From contig NZ_BOSI01000001.1 in NCBI RefSeq assembly GCF_018403265.1, positions 806,001-870,000 of the forward strand: a stretch of 64,000 bases of DNA, written 5' to 3'. The notes under the pieces were generated by a model that was not told the origin of the DNA, did no database searches, and was given only the letters and a program-made list of their open reading frames with translations. This DNA comes from Paenibacillus sp. J31TS4. GTDB taxonomy: Bacteria > Bacillota > Bacilli > Paenibacillales > NBRC-103111. The stretch's first letter is position 1, and each line of letters starts with the position of its first letter. This document shows, piece after piece, positions 52,029 through 61,148 of this stretch. A program made the translations under genes and the position numbers.

Positions 52029-52057
52029 ATGATACCCATCTCGGGTACAAAGCACAA
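52029..52057 (-). promoter_or_regulatory. Promoter of rluB-res
   Basis: On the minus strand TTGTGC (52057-52052) and TATCAT (52034-52029) are 17 bases apart, 22 bases before the rluB ATG. Confidence 0.6.
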
Positions 52058-52095
52058 GCGACGGCTCTCGAACGGCCGTTCCAGGCGACTGAACA

Positions 52096-52133
52096 GACAA
52101 ACCGCCGCCCGGACGGATGCGTCCGGGCGGCGG
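52096..52133 (-). terminator. Terminator of dacB-spmA-spmB
   Basis: A perfect 14-bp stem (52102-52115 with 52120-52133) has the loop GATG and is followed by GTTTGTCTGTT on the minus strand. It separates the spm operon from the rluB-res operon. Confidence 0.8.
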
Positions 52134-52204
52134 GGGAAAAGCCAGTTCCAGTCGTATATTCGGTTGCGTCGGCCCATGTTGCCGACCAGCATGTCCCGCT
52201 CCCG

Positions 52205-52741
52205 TCAAGCGCCGAAAACAAGCGCACAAATGACGATCGACGCGACGAAGCCGATAATGTCGGAGAACAACCCTACCTTGAGCGCGTAGCCGGCCTTGCG
52301 GATGCCGACGGCGCCGAAGTAAACCGTGAGGACGTAGAGCGTCGTATCGGTGCTGCCCTGAATGGTCGAGGCGATCCGGCCGATCATCGAATCGGGCCCA
52401 TAAGTCTGAATGAGGTCGGCGGTGTAGGCGAGCGATCCCGAACCTGTAAGCGGCCGGAGAAAGGCGAGCGGCAGCACTTCGCCGGGAACGCCTACGAGAT
52501 CCAGCAGCGGCCGCAGCAGGCCGATTAGCAGCTCCATGGCGCCCGATGCCCGGAAGACGGTGATCGCCACCATCATCCCAACCAGCTGGGGGATAATGGA
52601 GACCGCCGTCTGGAAGCCGTCCTTGGCGCCTTCTACGAACGATTCGTAGACAGGTACTCTGCGGGAAGCTGCGTAAAGCGGGATAAAGACGAGCAGCGCC
52701 GGAATCGACCAAGCCGACAGCAGCGAGACGAATTCGTACAA
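52205..52741 (-). CDS. spmB: Spore maturation protein SpmB
   Basis: A 178-residue polytopic protein with a Gate-type (nucleoside-recognition) domain, seen in RPLTGSGSLAYTADLI and GSTDTTLYVLTVYFG. With SpmA it is needed for full spore core dehydration in B. subtilis. The start is TTG at 52741, 7 bases after AAGGGGTG. It lies 6 bases past the spmA stop. Confidence 0.93.
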   Translation of the reverse strand: MYEFVSLLSAWSIPALLVFIPLYAASRRVPVYESFVEGAKDGFQTAVSIIPQLVGMMVAITVFRASGAMELLIGLLRPLLDLVGVPGEVLPLAFLRPLTGSGSLAYTADLIQTYGPDSMIGRIASTIQGSTDTTLYVLTVYFGAVGIRKAGYALKVGLFSDIIGFVASIVICALVFGA

Positions 52742-52747
52742 CGAGCG

Positions 52748-53347
52748 TCACCCCTTCCGGTCGGGCATGGCGGGCAGGCGCGAGCGGTACCAGCGGTCCG
52801 CCAGGATGGCGGCCGCGGTCGCCACGGCCGTCGCCAGCAGCGTCGTGCCGACGATCTCCGCGGGATTGGCGGACTGGGCGCTGATCCGTATGGCAATCAG
52901 CGTCGTCGGTATAAGCGTGATGCTGGACGTATTCAACGCCAGCAGCGTACACATGGCGGGCGTGGCGGCCGAAGGATTCGGGTTCAGCTTCTGCAGCTCC
53001 TGCATCGCCTTGATTCCCATCGGCGTCGCCGCATTGCCGAGGCCAAGCAGGTTGGCGCTCATGTTCGACATAATGTAGCCCATCGCCGGATGATCCGCCG
53101 GTACGCTCGGGAACAGGAAGCGGACGACGGGCCGCAGCAGCTTCGCGAGCGCCTTGAGCAGACCGGCATCCTCGGCGATCCGCATCATGCCGAGCCAGAA
53201 GACCAGGATGCTGATGAGACCGAAGCAGATGGTCACGCCAGACTTGGCCCCGTCGAAGACCGCTTGTGTAACGGCATCCATATTCCCCTGCACGGCGGCG
53301 GTCACGATCCCGCTTACGAGAAAAAACAGCCAGATCCAATTCACCAT
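52748..53347 (-). CDS. spmA: Spore maturation protein SpmA
   Basis: A 199-residue membrane protein starting MVNWIWLFFLVSGIV. It contains the Gate-type segment MSANLLGLGNAATPMGIKAM and LNTSSITLIPTT. It pairs with SpmB for spore dehydration and heat resistance. The ATG follows GGGGAG. Confidence 0.94.
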   Translation of the reverse strand: MVNWIWLFFLVSGIVTAAVQGNMDAVTQAVFDGAKSGVTICFGLISILVFWLGMMRIAEDAGLLKALAKLLRPVVRFLFPSVPADHPAMGYIMSNMSANLLGLGNAATPMGIKAMQELQKLNPNPSAATPAMCTLLALNTSSITLIPTTLIAIRISAQSANPAEIVGTTLLATAVATAAAILADRWYRSRLPAMPDRKG

Positions 53348-53386
53348 CCCGCGTCTCCCCTTTCCCTTCGTGTCCCCTGCGCACGG

Positions 53387-54559
53387 TTACCGGATCGTGG
53401 CGCCCCCTGCAAACAAGGCGCGCAGCACCGAGCCAGCGGTCTGCAGAAAGCTTCGCTTGGCCGGCGCCTCCGTCGGCTTGAACCGGAACGCGGCATCATC
53501 CTCCTGCCGTATGCGCGTGCTGCCTTCCGAATAGAGCGGCACCGAGCCGATCAAGCGGCCGTCCAGCGACAGCTCCACCCTGCCCCGGTCCCCCAGCCGG
53601 TAGGCGGCGGACTCGGGCTTCTCGAGCACCAGCTGCTCGGTCAGCTGCTTCTCCTCTCCCTCCAGCAGGGGGTAGCGGAAGCTGCGGCCGAACAAGATGC
53701 CGTCGGCCGCCTTGTCTCCCTGCTTGATGACCGTGGCCAAAGGGTAATGCTCGAAGCCGTAGTCGAACAGCCGCTTGTGATCCGCCCAGTCATCGGGATC
53801 GGACAGGGTGACGACCGCCAGCTGCTGGCCGTTTTTGGTCGCCGACGAGACGAGACAGCGCCCTGCCGTTTTGGTGTATCCGGTTTTGACGCCGTCCGCG
53901 CCCGGATACAAATACAGCATCTTGTTTTTGTTGCGCCAGACGGCATCCCACTTCTCTTCCGGCCGGGCCACCTTTTTCATCTCGGTTTTCACGATCTCCT
54001 GGAAGACCGGGTTGCGCAGCGCATAGGCGGTGAGCAGAGCCATATCCCGCGCGGTGGAATAATGGCCTGCCTCGTCGAGACCGTGTGGATTCTTGAACTG
54101 GCTGTTCCGCATGCCGATCTCCTGCGCCTTCTGGTTCATCAGAAACGCGAAGCCCTCGACCGAGCCTCCGACATGCTCGGCGATGGCGGTCGCCGCGTCG
54201 TTCCCCGAGCGGAGCATCATGCCGTACAGCAAATCGTGCAGGCTCATCTGCTCGCCCAGCTTCAAATAAATGGAGGAGCCTTCCTTGCCGAACGCCGCCT
54301 TGCTGACGGTCACCCGGTCGGACAGCTTCCCCTCCTCGATGGCGACGATCGCCGTCATGATTTTGGTCAGGCTGGCGATCTTCATCTGTTTGTCCGGCTG
54401 CTTCTCATAGAGCAGCCTCCCCGACTGTACGTCGATCAACGCGGAAGCCTCCGCGTTCGTGGTGACGGCCGGCTTGGCCGCCCCCGCCTGTCCCGGGGCG
54501 GCGAGCCACCCTCCCAGCAGCAGCGGCAGTGCGCATAGTATCAGCAATGCCTTTCTCAT
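53387..54559 (-). CDS. dacB: D-alanyl-D-alanine carboxypeptidase DacB
   Basis: A 390-residue secreted penicillin-binding protein. A signal peptide (about 1-27) precedes the transpeptidase fold with ASLTKIM (SxxK), SGN and KTGYT. The C-terminal beta domain is present. In sporulation DacB (PBP5*) trims cortex peptide crosslinks. The operon with spmA-spmB is conserved. The ATG at 54559 follows GGGAGG. Confidence 0.95.
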   Translation of the reverse strand: MRKALLILCALPLLLGGWLAAPGQAGAAKPAVTTNAEASALIDVQSGRLLYEKQPDKQMKIASLTKIMTAIVAIEEGKLSDRVTVSKAAFGKEGSSIYLKLGEQMSLHDLLYGMMLRSGNDAATAIAEHVGGSVEGFAFLMNQKAQEIGMRNSQFKNPHGLDEAGHYSTARDMALLTAYALRNPVFQEIVKTEMKKVARPEEKWDAVWRNKNKMLYLYPGADGVKTGYTKTAGRCLVSSATKNGQQLAVVTLSDPDDWADHKRLFDYGFEHYPLATVIKQGDKAADGILFGRSFRYPLLEGEEKQLTEQLVLEKPESAAYRLGDRGRVELSLDGRLIGSVPLYSEGSTRIRQEDDAAFRFKPTEAPAKRSFLQTAGSVLRALFAGGATIR

Positions 54560-54904
54560 CGGTTCCTCCCGGCTCATAGACTGGCCTGACTGACTCTCGT
54601 TCCGTCTGCTTCATTGTATGCTTGGCCCGTCAGGAACATGTCCTTCGGTTTCGGACGGGCCGAGGGAGCTGCATTGTTCCAACAAAAACAGCCATGCCTC
54701 GTGCGGCATGGCGGACGGCGCGCATCGTAAGGAACCGATCGCTGCCTGACTATAGAAAGCTTCCTTATTAAATATAGCTAGCTATCCTCATAAGAGCGCT
54801 TGTCATGGTTAGAGTCAGCGTCATAGATAGCGAGCGACGGGGATAAAGCCGACTCTAGCTCGCCTGAGTCTATCACCTGAAGATAAGACGCGCCCTTGCT
54901 GACT
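54560..54904. other. Intergenic region between dacB and the GntR gene
   Basis: No gene is visible. It contains the gntR-side terminator at 54683-54712. Further on are TAGAGTC and GACTCTA arms some 35 bases apart, and two motifs, at about 54787-54800 and 54883-54896, that resemble the ends of the palindromic repeat at the start of the window. Confidence 0.5.
54683..54712 (-). terminator. Terminator of the GntR gene
   Basis: GCCATGCC (54691-54698) and GGCATGGC (54705-54712) pair around a 6-base loop, followed on the minus strand by TGTTTTTG. It is about 190 bases beyond the regulator stop. Confidence 0.7.
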
Positions 54905-55630
54905 TCAAAAGAGACGGGACAGCACCTGCTCCACCTTGCCGAGGTGGCGCTGCATGAGAAGGGCCGCCTGCTGTCCGTCCCCCGCGCGGATGGCGGCGGC
55001 TATACTCGCGTGCTCCTCCAGCAGCCGATCGGCGGTGGCCCGTTCCCCGTAGAACCAAAGCTGACGGGTTTCCTTGATCGTCTGCTCGAACCGCTCGGTG
55101 AGCGATTCCATCATTTGCAGCAGCAGCGTATTGCGGGAAGCGCGCGCAATCTGCAAATGAAACCGGATGTCGAGCTGTTTCTCCTGCTTCTCGTCGCCGG
55201 CAGAAGCCGCCATGCTGCGGACGATGGCATCGAGCTCCGCCGCATCCTCCTCGGTCCGGTGAAGCGCGGCGAGCGACGCGCAGCCAGACTCCAGCACCTT
55301 GCGCACCTCCATCATTTCGCGCAGCGAATCGGCGTCGGCGAAGAAGGCGGAGAGGCCCTCCCGGCCGGTCCCCCCGCCCGCCCCTTCCCCGGATCGGGGA
55401 AGCTCCTGCTCGACGAACGTCCCGCCTCCCTGCCGGATCGACAGCCAGCCCATCGCCTTCAAGGCGCTGAGCGCTTCGCGGATCGAGGAGCGGCCGACCC
55501 CGTAGCGCGCCGCCAGTTCGACGACCGAGGGAAGTCTTTGTCCCGGCTCCAGCTCGCCCTCTTCTATTTTTCGTTTCAGATCGTCACGGATCCATTCGTA
55601 GCTCTTCTGCGGCTTGCGTGCCAGGTCCAT
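54905..55630 (-). CDS. GntR-family regulator, FadR/FCD type
   Basis: A 241-residue regulator. The winged-helix domain (about 8-78) includes SVVELAARYGVGRSSIREAL and GGGTFV. The C-terminal all-helical FCD domain has the metal-type residues in DIRFHLQIARAS and EEHASIAAAI. It is divergent from glcD-glcF, with about 145 bases between starts, so it probably represses that oxidase in response to a 2-hydroxyacid such as glycolate or lactate. The ATG at 55630 follows GGAGG. Confidence 0.9.
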   Translation of the reverse strand: MDLARKPQKSYEWIRDDLKRKIEEGELEPGQRLPSVVELAARYGVGRSSIREALSALKAMGWLSIRQGGGTFVEQELPRSGEGAGGGTGREGLSAFFADADSLREMMEVRKVLESGCASLAALHRTEEDAAELDAIVRSMAASAGDEKQEKQLDIRFHLQIARASRNTLLLQMMESLTERFEQTIKETRQLWFYGERATADRLLEEHASIAAAIRAGDGQQAALLMQRHLGKVEQVLSRLF

Positions 55631-55683
55631 CGCTTCGGTTCCTCCTGCTCGTTCCTCCGCCCGTGCTGTGGGGCGAAAAAGGA

Positions 55684-55734
55684 TATACACTTCTTTTATC
55701 ATAAGCTATAATGAAACCAAAGTCATCTGATGAC
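55684..55734 (+). promoter_or_regulatory. glcD promoter with a candidate GntR operator
   Basis: TATACA (55684-55689) and TATAAT (55707-55712) are 17 bases apart. About 10 bases after the -10 lies the perfect palindrome GTCATC-T-GATGAC (55722-55734), placed where a bound repressor would block transcription. Its core TCATC-N-GATGA is like the motif I recall for the B. subtilis lactate regulator LutR. That link is from memory. Confidence 0.6.
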
Positions 55735-55776
55735 CTGATCTATTCATTTTCTATTCAACCAATGGAGGTATTTGCG

Positions 55777-57192
55777 ATGCTGGAGCCATCCCTCAGCAGG
55801 AAGCTGACCGAAATCGTCGGCGACGGATTCTACCGTGAGGATTCGGAAGCCTTGATAACACATTCCTATGACGCGACCCCCATGGTGCAAGCGCTGCCAG
55901 ACGGCGTTATCTATCCGGCCGACAAGCATCAGGTGGCCGCCATTCTGAAGCTGGCGAACGAGCATCGGATTCCGATCGTGGGGCGGGGCGCCGGCACGAA
56001 TCTGTGCGGAGGCACCGTCCCTGTCGAAGGCGGCATCGTCATGGTGATGAACCGCATGAACAAGCTGCTCGAGATCGACCAGGACAACCTGACGGCGACC
56101 GTCCAGCCCGGCCTGAACACCAAGCAGTTCCATCTCGCCCTTGAGGAGCTCGGTCTCTTCTACCCGCCTGATCCGAGCAGCATGGTGATCTCGACGCTCG
56201 GCGGCAACATCATGGAATGCGCCGGCGGACTGCGCGGCCTCAAGTACGGGACAACCAAGGATTATGTTCTCGGTCTGGAGGCGGTGCTTCCCTCCGGGGA
56301 GATTATTCGCACCGGCGGCAAGCTGTACAAGGACGTGGCCGGCTACGACCTGACCAAGCTGCTCGTCGGCTCCGAGGGGACGCTCGCCATCGTCACGGAG
56401 GCGGTGCTGAAGCTCGTCCCCGCCCCCAAATACAAGAAGACGATGGTAGCGATGTACCGGGACATTCACGCGGCTGCCCGGACCGTATCTAAGATCGTCG
56501 GAAACCGGATCATTCCGGCGACACTCGAGTTTCTGGACAATGCCACGATTCGCGTCGTCGCCGAATTCAACAAACTGGACCTGCCGCTCGACATGGAAGC
56601 GATGCTGCTGATCGAGCAGGACGGCGGAGACCAGGGGCTGATCGACCGCGATATCGACAGCATCGTGGCCATCTGCCGGCAGGAAGGCGCGGATGAGGTC
56701 CGCATGGCCCAGACAGCCGAGGAAGCGGAGAAGCTGATGACGGCCCGCCGCAGCGCTTTGTCGACACTGGCCCGCATCCGGCCGACGACCATACTCGAGG
56801 ACGCCACCGTGCCTCGGTCAAAAATTGCCGAGATGGTGCTCGCCATCAACGAGATTGCGCACAAGTACGACGTTACCATCTGTACGTTCGGCCACGCCGG
56901 AGACGGCAACCTGCACCCGACCTGTCCAACGGACGCCCGCAATCCCGAGGAGATCCACCGGGTCGAGGAGGCGTTTGCCGAAATTTTCGACGCTGCTATC
57001 GCACTCGGCGGCACGATCACGGGCGAGCATGGAGTCGGCACCGTTAAGGCTCCGTTCCTCGAATGGAAGATCGGTCCGGCCGGCATTGAGATAATGAAAG
57101 GCATCAAGAGCGTATTCGACCCGAACAACATAATGAACCCCGGCAAAATCTTTGCCAAGCAATCAAGAAAAAGAGTGGTGGTCCAGCGATGA
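55777..57192 (+). CDS. glcD: FAD-linked 2-hydroxyacid oxidase (glycolate/lactate type)
   Basis: A 471-residue flavoprotein. The FAD-binding PCMH domain covers about 40-220, with GRGAGTNLCGGTVP and TLGGNIMECAGG, and the C-terminal oxidase domain includes GHAGDGNLHPT and GEHGVGTVK. It likely oxidises glycolate or D-lactate and passes electrons to GlcF. The ATG at 55777 follows GGAGG. No glcE gene is nearby, so this is a two-subunit form. Confidence 0.9.
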   Translation: MLEPSLSRKLTEIVGDGFYREDSEALITHSYDATPMVQALPDGVIYPADKHQVAAILKLANEHRIPIVGRGAGTNLCGGTVPVEGGIVMVMNRMNKLLEIDQDNLTATVQPGLNTKQFHLALEELGLFYPPDPSSMVISTLGGNIMECAGGLRGLKYGTTKDYVLGLEAVLPSGEIIRTGGKLYKDVAGYDLTKLLVGSEGTLAIVTEAVLKLVPAPKYKKTMVAMYRDIHAAARTVSKIVGNRIIPATLEFLDNATIRVVAEFNKLDLPLDMEAMLLIEQDGGDQGLIDRDIDSIVAICRQEGADEVRMAQTAEEAEKLMTARRSALSTLARIRPTTILEDATVPRSKIAEMVLAINEIAHKYDVTICTFGHAGDGNLHPTCPTDARNPEEIHRVEEAFAEIFDAAIALGGTITGEHGVGTVKAPFLEWKIGPAGIEIMKGIKSVFDPNNIMNPGKIFAKQSRKRVVVQR

Positions 57193-58628
57193 GTACAGCC
57201 AAACCCGTCCACGAAGAGCGAAACCCGGTCGGGGCGATCGGCGAGCCGTCCCCTCCCAATCTGGCCAGCATGGCGCGCAAGCCGGTCAACCCGCTCGCCG
57301 AGGCTCTCAAACAGAGCCTCGATTACGAAGAGCTGACGAACTGCATGCGGTGCGGCTTCTGCCAGCCGGCCTGTCCCACGTTCACCGAAACCGGCATCGA
57401 GGCCGCATCCCCGAGAGGGCGGATCGCCCTCATGAAGGCGGTCGCCGACGGGCTCATGGAGCCAGACCAGGCGTTCAAGGACCAGCTCGATCTCTGCCTC
57501 GGCTGCCGCGCCTGCGAGCCGGTGTGCCCGTCGGACGTCAAATACGGGCATCTGCTGGAGCAGGCCCGCGACACGATTGAGGAATATGCCGAGCATCGGC
57601 CGCAGGTCAAGCTCGTCCGCACCGTCATGCTGAAGCATGTGTTCCCGAAGCAGAAGCTTATGAAGCTGGTCGGAGCCGGGCTTGCCACGTACCAGAAGAG
57701 CGGGCTGCGCTGGGTCGCGCGCAACGCCGGCATTATGAAACTCTTTCCTGAGAATCTGCGCCAGATGGAGCGGATCCTGCCGGATGCGACCCCACGCGGA
57801 GTCGTCGAAAGGATCGGCGAGCACTACCCGGCCAAGGGAGAACCGATCGCCCGTGTCGCCATGTTCCGCGGCTGCCTGATGGACGTTCTTTTCACGGAGA
57901 CGAATGTGAACACCGTCAAGCTGCTCTCGGAGGCCGGCTTTGAGGTGGTCATCCCCAGAACGCAGAACTGCTGCGGCGCTCTGCACGCTCATAGCGGGGA
58001 GCAGGAGCTGGCACGCGAGCTGGCGCGCAAAAACATCCGGGCTTTCCGAGAAGCGGGCGTCGATTATATCGTCTCGAACGCGGGGGGCTGCGGCGCCCTG
58101 CTGATGGAATACGACCATCTGCTTAAGGATGATCCCGCCTACGCCGAAGACGCCAAGTGGTTTGCCGAGCGGGTGAAGGATGTCAGCGAGATGCTCTATG
58201 ACATCGGCCGCGTGCCGTCGTTCCGCGAGCCCGGTATGAACAATGGAGAGGAGAAGGCTCTCACGATCACTTACCAGGACTCGTGCCATCTTCGCAATGT
58301 GATGCGGGCATCGAACGCTCCCCGCAAGCTGATGCGCGAGGTGAAGAACGTCCGGTACGTCGAGCTGAAGAATGCGGACAAATGCTGCGGCTCGGCCGGC
58401 ACCTACAATCTGGTGCAGCCGGAGATGTCCACGCAAATTCTCGATCACAAGATGGAGCATGTAAAAGCGACGGACGCACGCTACCTGCTCACCAGCAATC
58501 CCGGCTGTCTGCTGCAAATGAAGCTGGGAATCGAACGTGAATCGATCAGCGGCTCGATGCAGGCGCTCCATCTCGTCGATTTCCTGTACGATCGGCTCGA
58601 GAAGAAAGAGACGGGCGCCACCTCGTAA
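57189..58628 (+). CDS. glcF: Iron-sulfur subunit of the 2-hydroxyacid oxidase
   Basis: A 479-residue protein with two 4Fe-4S motifs, CMRCGFCQPACP and CLGCRACEPVCP, then two CCG domains (NCCGALHAHSG and CCGSAGTY). It would accept electrons from GlcD and reduce the quinone pool. The ATG overlaps the glcD stop (ATGA), showing tight coupling. Confidence 0.93.
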   Translation: MSTAKPVHEERNPVGAIGEPSPPNLASMARKPVNPLAEALKQSLDYEELTNCMRCGFCQPACPTFTETGIEAASPRGRIALMKAVADGLMEPDQAFKDQLDLCLGCRACEPVCPSDVKYGHLLEQARDTIEEYAEHRPQVKLVRTVMLKHVFPKQKLMKLVGAGLATYQKSGLRWVARNAGIMKLFPENLRQMERILPDATPRGVVERIGEHYPAKGEPIARVAMFRGCLMDVLFTETNVNTVKLLSEAGFEVVIPRTQNCCGALHAHSGEQELARELARKNIRAFREAGVDYIVSNAGGCGALLMEYDHLLKDDPAYAEDAKWFAERVKDVSEMLYDIGRVPSFREPGMNNGEEKALTITYQDSCHLRNVMRASNAPRKLMREVKNVRYVELKNADKCCGSAGTYNLVQPEMSTQILDHKMEHVKATDARYLLTSNPGCLLQMKLGIERESISGSMQALHLVDFLYDRLEKKETGATS

Positions 58629-58688
58629 TTCTACGGCCGGTGCACGAAGCATGCCCGGCGCGGTCATCCCGCCGCTGCCGCCTCACAT

Positions 58689-58746
58689 AAACAAGCCCGC
58701 AGGGCATGCCGTTATCCGGCAGCCTGCGGGCTTTGTTTGCTTTTTT
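58689..58746 (+). terminator. Terminator between glcF and ytfJ
   Basis: AAACAAGCCCGCAGG pairs with CCTGCGGGCTTTGTTT around a 19-base loop, with TTTTTT at 58741-58746. It probably also serves the convergent ytfJ gene. Confidence 0.8.
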
Positions 58747-58788
58747 AAGAAACCTACTTCCCGCCTGTTCTCAGTGCCTCTCGGCCCT

Positions 58789-59403
58789 TTAGACGATGAA
58801 GTTTTGGTTGTCGTTCTTGCTGCTGCCGCCGCTTTGGGCCGACTTGCCCGATCCGGCCATCTGGCTGGATCCGGCCGTGGAGCCTCCGCTCTGCGTGATG
58901 AAGCCGTTGCTGCCCATCGTGCCGCCGCCGGCCATCCCGCCAGTCATCCCGCCGGCCGCGCCGCCGGTCATGCCGCCGGTCATCCCGCTCGTCCCACTTC
59001 CCTTCATCATCGTCTGGATCTTTTCGACTACGCGAGGGGCGGATTCGATCAGCCGCTCCATCAGATGAGTCTGGTTGTCAAGCGGAACGATTCGGACGCC
59101 CTGGTTTCCTACGACCAGGAAAGCGATCGGCGTAATCGAAATCCCGCCGCCGCTGCCGCCGCCGAAAGGAAGTGCTACAGAAGCGTTATGCCCGTTCGGG
59201 ACGCCTGCCTGTGTTCCGCCTCCCTGCTCGCCCGAAAATTCGCTGCCGCCGGCGGCAAAGCCGAAACCAACCTTGGAGATTGGCATAATGACGCTGCCGT
59301 CCGGCGTTTCGACCGGGTCGCCTACGATCGTATTCACATCGACCATATCCCGGATATTTTCCATCGCCGTCTTCATTAAACCTTGAATCGGATGCTCGGA
59401 CAT
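58789..59403 (-). CDS. ytfJ: GerW-family sporulation protein YtfJ
   Basis: A 204-residue protein. The N-terminal two thirds match the YtfJ/GerW family, with GDPVETPDGSVIMPISKVGF and GGGSGGGISITPIAFLVV. The C-terminal third is a Gly/Met/Thr/Ser-rich tail with repeated GMTGG units, not expected in the B. subtilis protein. It is a forespore-expressed germination protein in Bacillus. GGAGG precedes the ATG. Confidence 0.9.
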   Translation of the reverse strand: MSEHPIQGLMKTAMENIRDMVDVNTIVGDPVETPDGSVIMPISKVGFGFAAGGSEFSGEQGGGTQAGVPNGHNASVALPFGGGSGGGISITPIAFLVVGNQGVRIVPLDNQTHLMERLIESAPRVVEKIQTMMKGSGTSGMTGGMTGGAAGGMTGGMAGGGTMGSNGFITQSGGSTAGSSQMAGSGKSAQSGGSSKNDNQNFIV

Positions 59404-59537
59404 GGGGTTGCCTCCTTAATGAGTGAAGTATGCCGTTCCTTGAAACAAGACGCATAACGGGTATGCTCACGTTTAGCATCTCCTCAGTTCCTCGGCCTCA
59501 TGTACGCTGGTGAGAGGGACTTGAAGGAGCCGAGGGC

Positions 59538-60224
59538 TCATGCTTCCGTCAAAGAACCCTGCCGCGCCTGCTCCTTCCTCATTCGCAGCAGCCGGTTAGC
59601 GAGTGTCATTCCTGCCACGAGCAGCGTGCCCACCCGAATCTCGAGCCGGCAGACAACCTCGGTCGTGAACGTCAGCTCGTTATATTGGGGAACGACGGCC
59701 AGCTGCGGCCGGGTTCCCTCGGCAAGCGGGAGGTAATGAAACATGCCTCCGCACAGCGAGGACTGGATCGCCCAGACCGCGCCTACGGACATCGCGGTTT
59801 CGGGAGCGTCTCCCAGCCCGATATGCGTGTTCCAGGAGAACCCGGTGCAGCGGAACTTTGCTATCGTTTCCTTAAGCCAGCCAAAGTAATCCGGCACGTT
59901 TTCGATAAAACTAGCAAACCGGTCGAACCAATCCCGAATCTTCTCCCTGGTCAGCAGCTCTTTGTTTCCTTCCGCTTTCTCCGGTTGATGCACATTCATA
60001 CTTTTCGTTTTGATATCCCAGCCCTTTTCCCAGCCTTTGAAGGCAATTTTGGGAACTTGGACTTTTCGCTTGACAAGCCCGAACAAGGCATGGATCTCCA
60101 TATAGAGGTCGTCGTTCTTTTCCTGCCGGGACAGATACAGCTTGATGCGCAGCCTGGACGCCAGCACTACTCCCGCCGCCGCGGCGAAGAGCAGCAGCCC
60201 GCCGACGAGCCACCAAATACTCAT
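59538..60224 (-). CDS. ytfI: DUF2953 membrane-anchored protein (YtfI-like)
   Basis: A 228-residue protein with one N-terminal helix (about 4-23) and a long soluble part. LYLSRQEKNDDLYMEIHALFGL after the helix and the later GLGDAPETA are typical of DUF2953. It lies immediately upstream of ytfJ, as ytfI does in B. subtilis. Its molecular role is unknown. Confidence 0.85.
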   Translation of the reverse strand: MSIWWLVGGLLLFAAAAGVVLASRLRIKLYLSRQEKNDDLYMEIHALFGLVKRKVQVPKIAFKGWEKGWDIKTKSMNVHQPEKAEGNKELLTREKIRDWFDRFASFIENVPDYFGWLKETIAKFRCTGFSWNTHIGLGDAPETAMSVGAVWAIQSSLCGGMFHYLPLAEGTRPQLAVVPQYNELTFTTEVVCRLEIRVGTLLVAGMTLANRLLRMRKEQARQGSLTEA

Positions 60225-60276
60225 GTGACCGCTCCTTCCGCTCCTTTCGACCTTACACTTCCTTTACGGACAATAG

Positions 60277-60324
60277 AAAAAACTCCGTCCGAAGCAGTCC
60301 AAAGTCTGCCTCTGTACGGAGTTT
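60277..60324 (-). terminator. Terminator of the rib-scp transcript (after scpB)
   Basis: On the minus strand AAACTCCGT and ACGGAGTTT flank a loop of about 27 bases, followed by a T run. It starts about 40 bases past the scpB stop. Confidence 0.7.
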
Positions 60325-60362
60325 AGTATGGTCGCCGCCAGCGGTTTGCATGCGCGAAAGGT

Positions 60363-61148
60363 TCAGTCCTTGTCGTCCTCGCGGGATGCCGAAACCTCCT
60401 TCATGAAGTCGGGAAGCTCGTCTAGGTCGGGCAGCTCGGGCAGGTCGGGGAGAGGCTCTTCCTCTCGCTCCTCCATCCCGGCGGGAGACGAATCTCCTTC
60501 CGGAGAATGCGCATGCTGCCGTTCCAGCAGCTCGTGCTCCAGCTCCTCCATCGAGATCTGCTCGTCGGCGTCCAGCTTGTCGAACAGCATTCTTGCTTCT
60601 TCGTCCAGCTCGAGGTCCTTCTCGAACTTCTCCTTGTCGGGCAGCTGCGTAATGCTGCTCAGCCCAAAGTAATCGAGGAACGACTTGGTCGTCCCATACA
60701 GAATCGGTCGGCCGATCGCCTCCGCACGGCCTACCTCCTCGATCAGCTCCTTGGTGACCAGCGTCTGCAGCGCCCGCTCGGCCTTGACCCCCCGGATTTC
60801 CTCAATCTCCACCCGGGTGATGGGCTGCCGGTACGCGATGATCGACAGCGTCTCCAATGCCGCCTGTGACAAGGAAGCCCGGTGAGGAGAATGCGCCAGC
60901 TTCTGAAAATAAGACGCGTGCTCGGGCAGCGTCGCGAGCTGGAACGTATTGGCCAGCTCTACGATCTGGATCCCTCTGCCGGATGCAGCCAGCTCATGCT
61001 GCAGCTCGCGAACGAGCCGCAGCGCTTCTTTGTTGTCGATCTCCAGCACGTCGGCCAGCTGTCTGCTGTCCAGGCCCTCATCCCCGGCCACGAACAGCAG
61101 CCCTTCCACCGCTGCCTTCAACTGAGGTTGGCTCCTCTGCAAGTCCAT
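60363..61148 (-). CDS. scpB: Segregation and condensation protein B
   Basis: A 261-residue protein with tandem winged-helix domains. [20 protein letters not shown] and IRGV are the family signatures. It binds ScpA and SMC to form the bacterial condensin. The C-terminal 80 residues are acidic ([20 protein letters not shown]) and longer than in B. subtilis. It overlaps scpA by 71 bases; the ATG has GGAAGGGAG upstream. Confidence 0.96.
   Translation of the reverse strand: MDLQRSQPQLKAAVEGLLFVAGDEGLDSRQLADVLEIDNKEALRLVRELQHELAASGRGIQIVELANTFQLATLPEHASYFQKLAHSPHRASLSQAALETLSIIAYRQPITRVEIEEIRGVKAERALQTLVTKELIEEVGRAEAIGRPILYGTTKSFLDYFGLSSITQLPDKEKFEKDLELDEEARMLFDKLDADEQISMEELEHELLERQHAHSPEGDSSPAGMEEREEEPLPDLPELPDLDELPDFMKEVSASREDDKD

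Noticed and set aside
56466-58667. A 733-codon open frame on the minus strand opposite glcD-glcF
   Set aside because: It is the antisense shadow of two clear enzymes with intact motifs. In GC-rich coding DNA long antisense frames are common; the translation has no family features.
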